In this document: in pieces, positions 1 through 5,029 of the stretch
Layout of the letters: each line of letters begins with the position of its first letter
Position numbering within the stretch: position 1 is the first letter of the stretch
Source of the DNA: Deltaproteobacteria bacterium
Lineage (GTDB): Bacteria > Bdellovibrionota_C > UBA2361 > OMII01
Length of the DNA: 5,029 nucleotides
NCBI GenBank assembly: GCA_023262305.1
Contig: JALRCK010000214.1
Location: forward strand, 1-5,029
Reading direction: 5' to 3'
Notes under the pieces: generated by a model
The model's input: the letters and a program-made list of their open reading frames with translations, nothing else
Databases searched by the model: none
What the model was told of the DNA's origin: nothing
Translations under genes and position numbers: made by a program

Positions 1-903
1 AATCATCTGCTCAACGCCGTCTTCAAAGGCAACCTGCGGGTGCCATCCGAGTAACGATCGAATCTTGGTCATATCAGCGAAGGTGCAGTCGGGTTCACCT
101 GGTCGCTTTGGAATGTGAACTTTTTCTCCGCCGAGGAGCTCAACCAGTCGATTCACGCTGTAGGTGTTACCACTTCCTACGTTCATGATCTCTCCTGAGA
201 CAGAAGACTCCGCAGCCCGAACCACAGCATCAGCGACATCGGTCACGAAGGTGAAGTCTCGAGTTTGAGTTCCATCTCCGACAACAGTGAAGGGCTGTCG
301 CGCCAACTTTTGGGCCAGGAATACGCCGAACACAGCACCGTATGTTCCCGAGGTTCGAGAGCGCGGTCCGTAGACGTTAAAAAATCGCAAGGAAACGGAA
401 GGTATCTTATACACTTGGCACCAATGCATAACGCATTGCTCGCCTAACCACTTGGTGAGGGCATACGGATACATCGGCTGAATTGGAGCTGTCTCGGGGG
501 TAGGATAGACGGCGGGGATTCCGTAGCAACTGGAAGAAGCTGCGTACACCAGCTTCTTTACCCCTGCGGCGCGAGCTGCCTCAAGCACCGACGCGGTGCC
601 GTCGACGTTGGATCGAAAGTAGGCCAACGGTTGTTGAATTGATGGAACGATGTCGGCGAGAGCTGCCAGGTGAAATACCCAATCGACCCCCTCAAAAAGG
701 GGCGCGATAGTTTTGAGGTCGACGATATCAACGTGGTGAAATGTCAGCTTATCTGAAGTGATGTGGGCAAGGTTCTCCCTTCGTCCGGTCGAACAGTTGT
801 CGAGTACTACAACCTCATGGCCATCTTGAAGGAGGCGGTCAACGAGGTGGCTACCGATAAACCCCGCCCCACCCGTCACTAACGTACGCTTTTTACTCTT
901 CAT
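1..903 (-). CDS. NAD-dependent nucleotide-sugar epimerase (UDP-glucose 4-epimerase-like, extended SDR), 3' end missing
   Basis: This cytoplasmic enzyme should interconvert nucleotide sugars, most likely UDP-glucose/UDP-galactose or the N-acetylated pair, through a keto intermediate on bound NAD, for polysaccharide or glycolipid synthesis. The 301 visible residues carry the family signature in order: NAD loop GGAGFIG (11-17), D35 at the end of beta-2 for the NAD ribose, HLAA (78-81), the serine cluster 123-125 with YG, catalytic Y147-x3-K151 (YALTK), RFFNVYGPR (173-181), GDGTQTRDF (209-217) and RPGEP (267-271). Family members run about 310-340 residues, so only the last few tens of residues or fewer are missing, beyond the window edge. 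The ATG at 903 puts the NAD loop at the usual distance from the N-terminus. AAGGA lies just upstream, although only 2 bases from the start. The in-frame stop at 946-948 limits upstream extension. Substrate specificity cannot be fixed from sequence; a uronate or GlcNAc epimerase remains possible. Confidence 0.93.
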   Translation of the reverse strand, partial: MKSKKRTLVTGGAGFIGSHLVDRLLQDGHEVVVLDNCSTGRRENLAHITSDKLTFHHVDIVDLKTIAPLFEGVDWVFHLAALADIVPSIQQPLAYFRSNVDGTASVLEAARAAGVKKLVYAASSSCYGIPAVYPTPETAPIQPMYPYALTKWLGEQCVMHWCQVYKIPSVSLRFFNVYGPRSRTSGTYGAVFGVFLAQKLARQPFTVVGDGTQTRDFTFVTDVADAVVRAAESSVSGEIMNVGSGNTYSVNRLVELLGGEKVHIPKRPGEPDCTFADMTKIRSLLGWHPQVAFEDGVEQMI

Positions 904-1355
904 ATTCCTTGAGACGGTAGCACAACGGAAAAGGGCTCGAATTCCCTAAAATTGAGGTCTAAACACCTGAATTCCCCGAAAACGAGGTCCTCCTAGGGAT
1001 AAGGATATCCCCAAAGCCAGTCCCGGGGGTGTTTTCGTTGGTGAATGTCCATCCATGCGGGTGACGTTAAGACAAAGCTTGGCTCCTCTCGGATAAGACT
1101 GATTAACGTGTCATAAGAGCACTATTCGTGGGGTACCGCGATTTGCATGATATGGACGCACTATGAATAACCACAATCCACTGTTAATGAGCCCCTCGCC
1201 AGAACGCGGGCACGCTGAGTCAGAAGCCCTTACACTGCCGCCCCCTCCCACGGGACGGCAAGGTCCAGCGGGTCCGACGACTGAGGAGGTGTGCGCTCTC
1301 TATGGGGGTGTTTTCAGGCAGCTTGTTTGGAATCGCCCCTCGACGGGACGCTCTC
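904..1355. other. Intergenic stretch without a convincing gene
   Basis: About 450 bases separate the 766-residue gene from the epimerase. No tRNA, strong terminator or insertion-sequence end is evident. It holds an imperfect direct repeat (939-989). A perfect GGGATA/TATCCC hairpin with a 4-base loop lies at 996-1011. The 12-mer GGGGGTGTTTTC occurs at 1025-1036 and again at 1304-1315. Two related GC-rich words built on CGCCCC...ACGGGACG occur at about 1239-1258 and 1334-1351. A weak minus-strand promoter-like pair (TTGTGG at 1171-1176, TATCAT at 1147-1152, 18-base spacer) could drive the epimerase from a long leader. One 80-codon plus-strand frame, listed separately, crosses part of the region. 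Confidence 0.55.
939..989. repeat. Imperfect 21-bp direct repeat upstream of the epimerase
   Basis: Two 21-base units, 939-959 and 969-989, match at 17 of 21 positions. Both begin GAATTCCC and end GAGGTC, with differences confined to the middle. They start 30 bases apart, close to three helical turns, and lie 36 bases upstream of the epimerase ATG, where a promoter or operator would be. A pair of sites for a DNA-binding regulator is a reasonable inference. No regulator family is recognised, and two copies alone could be chance duplication. Confidence 0.5.
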
Positions 1356-1405
1356 TCACTGGTGAGCCTGAGGGCTGCAGTAAACCTGCCACAGAGGAAA
1401 ACTAA
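1163..1405 (+). CDS. Doubtful 80-residue proline-rich open frame
   Basis: This ATG-started frame of 80 codons is the only plus-strand frame of note in the gap between the two minus-strand genes. Its last 50 bases run antisense to the end of the 766-residue gene, giving a tail-to-tail overlap. The product is rich in Pro, Gly and Glu, with a PPPPTGRQGPAGP stretch (26-38) and a short TEEVCALYGGVF segment that could be a helix. It shows no recognised domain, signal peptide or membrane segment. No Shine-Dalgarno sequence precedes the ATG, and GC content at third codon positions is no higher than the surrounding DNA. It may be a small hypothetical gene, but a chance frame in non-coding DNA is more likely. 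Confidence 0.2.
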   Translation: MNNHNPLLMSPSPERGHAESEALTLPPPPTGRQGPAGPTTEEVCALYGGVFRQLVWNRPSTGRSLTGEPEGCSKPATEEN

Positions 1406-3656
1406 GCGTGTCCTCTGGGACTTTGGTCAATCGCAACATGCTGCTGAGGAGTGATGCTCGAGCGAGTACTCCTGCCGTTGTTGAGGAATCGGGAAGTATC
1501 TTGGTGTGCAGGATCGCATCGAGCCCCTCTTTGAGCTCACAAGCGCTTTCACGGAAATAGGCATCACTTTTGGATTGAACGGTGGCGCTATTGGACGCCT
1601 CCACCAATGAGGCGATGCATCGTTCCAGCCGTTGGCACGCCTCCGTATGGTTAACAGAGCCAACCATTGGCTCACTGAGCAGATTGAGGACCAGGGGATG
1701 CAGCGAAGCCGCCTCAGCAAGATCACTGAGTTGCCACGAAGTGCGGTGCGAATGTGGGGGTAGCCCCTTACCGAAGGCCACATCTGTCAAGCTGGAGAGG
1801 AGCGCCGATGATTGCAAGAGCTCGCTCACATGCGCCGGGCGAGGTCGATGCTCAGCGCTATGCGCCCACGAGTTTCGCAGCGAGAAGAAGAGAGCCTCTA
1901 CGAGCTTTGATATCTTTGGGAGGGCGTCGGGCGCAACGCCGAGCTTCTCGAAGTTCTTTAAAACTTCAGGAGAGCTGAACACAAGACCTCGGGCGTGTTG
2001 AGCAGGTGCGACCCCAGAGGGGACCCCGTCTGACCACGATGAATTAAGCTCAGCGGCCCGCTCCTTGAAGAGTCTCTCCATCATGAGTGCGTAACGCAGA
2101 AAGGGCACGGATGCGCTCTGAGGTCCTTCACTGAGATGTTGTAGGATATTCTTGCGAAGCCCCTCAAGCGGATCCGTTGGAGTCTTTAGATCAGCGACCG
2201 GTGAGAGCGCTTTGAGTGATGAGGCGAGCAGCGAACACGTCTGAACTACAAATCGAGATTCCGCAAGCAACGCCTTGGTGCGAGGGGTGCGTCCCCCCTC
2301 AGGTCGTCTGTCACCGTAAAACTCCTGATAGCTGGTCTCGCACGCGGCTGCGCACTTGTCGGCCTCAGTTGGGTTGCCTTGAAAATATCCCCCACTCTTC
2401 TCTGCGGCCAGGAGGACCTTGATGATCTCTTGCCAGGCAGCGACCCGTTGAGGGTTATCCCCCAAGGCTGCCTGACCTCTCTTCGACCTGAGCGCAGCGA
2501 GAGGATCTTCTTGTGCATTGAGCGTTACCCCAGCGCGTGCCAGAACTTGTGCCGCCTCGGCTCGGACAAACTCAAGTGCCTTACTGATTCGAAAATCACA
2601 AAAAGCCTCGATCGGCACATGGTCTTCAGGGTGAAGAAGGGTCTTGAGCAGCGTTAATTCCGCCGGATTTGAGGGATCGAGGTGTAAGCTCGCGGCAAAT
2701 TCCGGAAGTTTTCCCGCTTTGGCGAGCTCTTGCACATAATCATCTGGGATGACCGAATGAGAAACCTCGCTGATTCGCTCCTCAAATTCGGAGGAGAGAA
2801 GGGTCTTGTAAAATCCGTCATAGCCTTTTCCGTCTATGAGAGGGTTGTGCAAATCCTCAAGCTGCCCGCGGCCTCCAGCACGTGAGATAAGGTAGGAAAG
2901 CGCAAGGTGGATCTGTTCTGTTGGAAGTCCGAGCGCAAAGTCTCCGCTGTCGTGCCAGAGCTCGTTCCGCAGTACTTTAAAGAGCTGTGAGCCTAGCTTG
3001 CTGATGCGGTCACTCCCGTGCGCTGACTCTCTGAGCCCCTTCTCAACAGCTCCGACCCCTATCTTGTCCGGGTCGTGCTCACGACACAGGGTCTCGAGGG
3101 TATTGAACGCTAGTTGGAGGGCTCCAATGTCGTCACCTCGTTTTAAAAGAGTCGACTCCTCTTCCCGGTTTGTGAAGCCGAGAGGATCGACGACATCGAA
3201 ATTAGCCGAAGGAAGTGGAGCGAGATCGGCTTGAAGAGCAACGTGGATTTCAGCAGCAAAACGCTTCGTCCATGATGATACGGCGAGCGCTTCCTGGACG
3301 TGTGCCGGAGGTGTCTCTTGTGAGGTGACGGTTTCAAAGACTGGAGATGGAGATGCTCGCAGGATCTCTATGATCTGTCCGCGGAGAGCATCTTTAAGCT
3401 CCTGTCGAAAGGTTTGTCGAGCCGCTTCCGCAGCCTTTTGTTCGTCTGGAGACAATACGCTCTCGGCGTGAGGAGGGAGTATTCTTTCCAGAACGCCCTG
3501 CATGATGAGCTTAACAGCACCGAGTTTTTTCTCTTCCACAATCTCACCCCGAGCGCATCGTTCTAGGAGCTTTGCGAAATTACCCGCAGAGATACTCTTG
3601 GTTGGGTCCTGGTGCTCTGACCCGCGCACGGCGGGCTGTGTCTCAGTAGTTGTCAT
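1356..3656 (-). CDS. Uncharacterised 766-residue protein with two HEPN-like RNxxxH modules (candidate ribonuclease)
   Basis: I do not recognise the protein as a named family. It looks soluble and mostly helical, with no signal peptide or membrane segment. It contains RNELWH (230-235) and RNSWAH (594-599), both fitting the R-x4-H motif of HEPN RNases with the favoured Asn after Arg. The surrounding 217-237 and 581-601 align without gaps at 10 of 21 residues, sharing ISKL, LF, LRN and the His. Each module is preceded by a possible helix rich in A/L/E (about 178-194 and 518-538) that could be HEPN helix 1. HEPN domains act as pairs whose two motifs form one RNA-cutting site, so a single chain could form a composite site by itself. 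The start is ATG, with GAGG five bases upstream; an in-frame TAA at 3678-3680 blocks extension. Residues 1-150, 240-515 and 640-766 are unassigned and may hold sensing or target-binding parts. It lies 232 bases after the 200-residue gene on the same strand. That it is a gene is near certain; the HEPN call is good but unproven. Confidence 0.93.
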   Translation of the reverse strand: MTTTETQPAVRGSEHQDPTKSISAGNFAKLLERCARGEIVEEKKLGAVKLIMQGVLERILPPHAESVLSPDEQKAAEAARQTFRQELKDALRGQIIEILRASPSPVFETVTSQETPPAHVQEALAVSSWTKRFAAEIHVALQADLAPLPSANFDVVDPLGFTNREEESTLLKRGDDIGALQLAFNTLETLCREHDPDKIGVGAVEKGLRESAHGSDRISKLGSQLFKVLRNELWHDSGDFALGLPTEQIHLALSYLISRAGGRGQLEDLHNPLIDGKGYDGFYKTLLSSEFEERISEVSHSVIPDDYVQELAKAGKLPEFAASLHLDPSNPAELTLLKTLLHPEDHVPIEAFCDFRISKALEFVRAEAAQVLARAGVTLNAQEDPLAALRSKRGQAALGDNPQRVAAWQEIIKVLLAAEKSGGYFQGNPTEADKCAAACETSYQEFYGDRRPEGGRTPRTKALLAESRFVVQTCSLLASSLKALSPVADLKTPTDPLEGLRKNILQHLSEGPQSASVPFLRYALMMERLFKERAAELNSSWSDGVPSGVAPAQHARGLVFSSPEVLKNFEKLGVAPDALPKISKLVEALFFSLRNSWAHSAEHRPRPAHVSELLQSSALLSSLTDVAFGKGLPPHSHRTSWQLSDLAEAASLHPLVLNLLSEPMVGSVNHTEACQRLERCIASLVEASNSATVQSKSDAYFRESACELKEGLDAILHTKILPDSSTTAGVLARASLLSSMLRLTKVPEDTLSFPLWQVYCSPQAHQ
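1854..1916 (-). other. Second HEPN-like motif block (residues 581-601, RNSWAH)
   Basis: The block encodes KISKL, then LFFSLRNSWAHS, with R594, N595 and H599 as the predicted active residues. It matches the first block at an exact offset of 364 residues with no gap. A further R-x4-H match follows closely (RPRPAH, 604-609), but its prolines make it unsuitable as a helical active-site motif. Confidence 0.65.
2946..3008 (-). other. First HEPN-like motif block (residues 217-237, RNELWH)
   Basis: The block encodes RISKL, then LFKVLRNELWHDS, with R230, N231 and H235 as the predicted catalytic or RNA-contacting residues. The hydrophobic spacing (L, LF, L, then RN) suits one amphipathic helix ending in the His, as in helix 3 of known HEPN domains. 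The block is the internal repeat partner of residues 581-601. Confidence 0.65.
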
Positions 3657-3861
3657 CGCAACCTCGGGGGTGGGTGGTTAGACGTCCTCATACCCAGATC
3701 TGCAGGGAATGCGCGGATGAATCAGCCTTTCATCGGCCTCCACTGATCTTTTTGGTGCAGTGCATAGCGTCATGGGATGAAGGGAAGGACGCCATTCGGG
3801 CATCTTGGAGGACAACGTGTTGACTTTAGGCACGACCCCAAAAACGCTTCGGAGTCTAGGA

Positions 3862-3899
3862 GGAACTCGTAGCCATGAGGCGGGTTTCCTACGAGGTCC
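3862..3899 (-). other. Hairpin overlapping the stop codon of the 200-residue gene
   Basis: CTCGTAG (3866-3872) and CTACGAG (3889-3895) are exact inverted copies, extended past one mismatch by GGA/TCC. This gives 11-base arms around a 16-base loop. The TAG stop of the gene at 3889-4491 lies inside one arm. No T-run follows directly on the minus strand, so it is not a classic intrinsic terminator. It could act as an mRNA 3' stabiliser or processing site, or an attenuator ahead of the 766-residue gene. Confidence 0.4.
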
Positions 3900-4491
3900 C
3901 GCTGATGTTCTTCAGGGCAGCTCGGATAGCGAGGAAGGTGGTGTAGTAAAAGAGTCGTTCTTCAATTTTAAGCACTACGTTGCGTGCTTGATCAGAGGGA
4001 ATGATTCCGCCGAGGCTCCCGCCATCAAAGGGGGAGTAGATTCGTTTAAGGATCGGGCGACATTCTCCAGCTTCACTCTGTTGAACAAGCTGCACCGTGT
4101 CACACGAGGCGGCGCCTCCGAACGGAGAGAGGCTAATATGAACAGAGCAGCCCGGCGGCAGGATCTCATTCACCTTGCGCGCGAAGATATGGAGGGTTTG
4201 GGCGAGAGAGTCGCTTCTGAGGCGATATTCTGGGGAAGCGTAGGGGATCGTAGATTGACGAATCTGAAGTACATCCTCCCCGTATTGAGTATGCACTTTA
4301 ATGTGAGGAAAAAAATGCTCGTCTCGTGGGACATCCTCGTTGAGCGCAGTCAATCTTGGTGGGGAGGTTACGGCGTCGAGTGTCGGGAGTTGAGCATGTG
4401 TGAAGTCGTGGGGCTGCGTAGCTGCCAGATTTGGGTCATGACTGGTGTGAAGGTGCGAACCTGTCCGACCATCTGTTTTGAGAGTTCCCAC
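3889..4491 (-). CDS. Uncharacterised 200-residue protein
   Basis: I recognise no family and assign no function. The start is GTG at 4491, preceded by GGGAGGT four bases away. An in-frame stop at 4501-4503 rules out anything longer, and no later ATG exists. The first 50 or so residues are His/Thr/Pro-rich and probably disordered. Residues from about 60 onward look folded: VPRDEHFFPHIKVHT, then a charged helix near SLAQTLHIFARKVNEI, a CSVHISLSPFGG strand-turn, a Gly-rich loop FDGGSLGGII, and a C-terminal helix (about 173-196) with YYTTFLAIRAALKN. There is no signal peptide, membrane segment, nucleotidyltransferase motif or R-x4-H motif. A 246-codon frame lies antisense over the same DNA. I prefer the minus frame for its Shine-Dalgarno, Leu-CTC-rich codon use like the neighbouring genes, and better protein composition. 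It may share function with the 766-residue protein downstream, which is inference from position only. Confidence 0.75.
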   Translation of the reverse strand: MGTLKTDGRTGSHLHTSHDPNLAATQPHDFTHAQLPTLDAVTSPPRLTALNEDVPRDEHFFPHIKVHTQYGEDVLQIRQSTIPYASPEYRLRSDSLAQTLHIFARKVNEILPPGCSVHISLSPFGGAASCDTVQLVQQSEAGECRPILKRIYSPFDGGSLGGIIPSDQARNVVLKIEERLFYYTTFLAIRAALKNISGTS

Positions 4492-4522
4492 CGTACCTCC
4501 CTATCAAAATTCGAGCTCTTAG

Positions 4523-4553
4523 GGTTAGTGTATGTGGCGACCTGAACCTAACC
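4523..4553. repeat. Inverted repeat GGTTAG-N19-CTAACC, possible operator
   Basis: Two exact 6-base half-sites, 4523-4528 and 4548-4553, face each other across 19 bases. They coincide with the -10 and -35 positions of the promoter candidate for the 200-residue gene. This arrangement would suit a dimeric repressor. Six-base arms can occur by chance, so support is modest. Confidence 0.3.
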
Positions 4554-4555
4554 AA
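4527..4555 (-). promoter_or_regulatory. Candidate sigma-70-type promoter for the 200-residue gene
   Basis: Read on the minus strand, TTGGTT (4555-4550) and TACACT (4532-4527) are 17 bases apart, the preferred spacing. Matches to consensus are 3/6 and 4/6. Transcription would begin near 4520, leaving about 30 bases before the GTG, with the Shine-Dalgarno well placed. The match is imperfect, and co-transcription from the upstream gene is an alternative. Confidence 0.3.
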
Positions 4556-4574
4556 GAAAAAAGCTTGAGCTTGG
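4552..4574 (-). terminator. Weak terminator-like hairpin after the upstream gene
   Basis: Just past the TAG at 4581-4579, the minus strand reads CCAAG, then AAGC-TCAA-GCTT with six T's, then CTTGG. Either a 4-bp stem followed by the T-run or the outer 5-bp stem could form. Both stems are short, so termination would be partial at best. The element sits immediately before the promoter candidate of the next gene, which fits a transcription-unit boundary. Confidence 0.25.
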
Positions 4575-4578
4575 CAGG

Positions 4579-5029
4579 CTAGCGTCGAATCGAATGTGGG
4601 AGGTGCTCCCGAATGATAGAGAGAAGCCCGTCCAAGTCACTGAATTGCCGCGAGGTATTGAACATCACGCACTTGTCAGTTGACGCACCTTCCGGACCTT
4701 TCATGAGAGCAAAACCGACCTGACGTTCTCGCGCCACCAATATGGCGTCTCGTACAAAGGTTCCGCCACCGATGAACACCACCATTCCGTTGTGTTGAGC
4801 TACATAATCAACGAGCTGGTGTGGCACGGTGAAGAGACCGCCCCGCAGCGGGAGAACGTGGGTGAGTCCCGGCGTGAAGGATTGTGTGGTCTGGTCCGCC
4901 TGTACCGTCGCGCTAATTAAGGAGAGGTGCTCCGTCTCGGGCTTGGATGCATTGCGAGCGAGCACCGCTGATGAGAGCACCGTGGTTATACCGGCGTTCT
5001 TTGGGCGACCGATGAGGAGGTAGGTGTTG
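4579..5029 (-). CDS. Uncharacterised alpha/beta protein, C-terminal 149 residues only
   Basis: The frame is open to the window edge, so the start is missing. A GTG at 4980 is the first possible start inside the window, but nothing resembling a Shine-Dalgarno precedes it, and coding-like sequence continues upstream of it. The visible part begins NTYLLIGRPKNAGITT, a strand-loop-helix that resembles a P-loop (compare GRPNVGKST of GTPases), but the Lys position holds Ile, so nucleotide binding is uncertain. Later come a strand GMVVFI, the glycine loop GGGTFVRDA (87-95) leading into a helix, then a strand VGFALM and KGPEGASTD (110-118), a layout typical of Rossmann-like folds. The C-terminus ends in a basic helix, REHLPHSIRR. 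I cannot name the family; a nucleotide-binding or LOG/SLOG-like protein is a guess. It lies 87 bases upstream of the 200-residue gene on the same strand. Confidence 0.75.
   Translation of the reverse strand, partial: NTYLLIGRPKNAGITTVLSSAVLARNASKPETEHLSLISATVQADQTTQSFTPGLTHVLPLRGGLFTVPHQLVDYVAQHNGMVVFIGGGTFVRDAILVARERQVGFALMKGPEGASTDKCVMFNTSRQFSDLDGLLSIIREHLPHSIRR

Noticed and set aside
265..447. 60-codon plus-strand frame
   Set aside because: It is antisense to the well-supported epimerase.
939..989. Start of a CRISPR array
   Set aside because: There are only two diverged units with a 9-base gap, far too short for a spacer.
1582..2001. 139-codon plus-strand frame, and similar frames at 1427-1783 (-), 1754-1978 (+), 2246-2518 (-), 2379-2657 (+) and 2998-3234 (+)
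   Set aside because: All lie inside the 766-residue gene in other frames and have low-complexity Ser/Arg/Cys-rich products with no ribosome sites.
1356..3656. The 766-residue protein as a compact Cas13
   Set aside because: Its size and two R-x4-H motifs fit. However, the motifs lie at 230 and 594 rather than near both ends as in the compact Cas13b-type proteins, no CRISPR repeat array is present in the window, and no other Cas13 feature is recognisable.
3889..4491. The 200-residue protein as a nucleotidyltransferase antitoxin partner for a HEPN toxin
   Set aside because: The GS-x-AxG...DxD pattern of MNT antitoxins is absent.
3805..4545. 246-codon plus-strand open frame
   Set aside because: It is fully antisense to the 200-residue minus gene, lacks a clear Shine-Dalgarno, and gives an erratic Trp/Arg/Cys-rich product. 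The minus frame has a good ribosome site and matches its neighbours in strand and codon use.
4829..5023. 64-codon plus-strand frame
   Set aside because: It is antisense to the alpha/beta protein at the window edge and has no family features.

Overview
The window is bacterial DNA of moderate GC content (mid-fifties per cent by eye) with ordinary bacterial codon use. Nothing in it identifies the organism: there is no rRNA, tRNA or lineage marker. All well-supported genes are on the minus strand, so transcription runs from high to low coordinates.

In transcription order: (a) 5029-4579, the C-terminal part of an unrecognised alpha/beta protein with a GGGTFVRDA loop and a degenerate P-loop-like segment, its start lying outside the window. 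(b) 4578-4492, a short spacer with a weak terminator-like hairpin, then a possible promoter bracketed by a 6-bp inverted repeat. (c) 4491-3889, an unrecognised 200-residue protein starting with GTG behind a strong Shine-Dalgarno sequence. (d) 3888-3657, a 232-base gap beginning with a hairpin across the previous stop codon. (e) 3656-1356, a 766-residue protein that is the most interesting item here. (f) 1355-904, about 450 bases with no convincing gene but several short repeats. (g) 903-1, an almost complete nucleotide-sugar epimerase of the extended SDR family, cut off at the window edge.

The 766-residue protein carries two R-N-x3-H motifs (RNELWH at 230-235 and RNSWAH at 594-599). Each sits in the same position of a 21-residue block that aligns without gaps at 10 of 21 positions (217-237 and 581-601). 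That is the signature expected of two HEPN ribonuclease modules in one chain. No CRISPR array, Cas gene or nucleotidyltransferase antitoxin is visible beside it, so its system is unknown. Genes (a), (c) and (e) may form a cassette of unknown function, possibly defence or RNA processing. The epimerase looks like a separate surface-polysaccharide or sugar-nucleotide gene. These functional links are inference.
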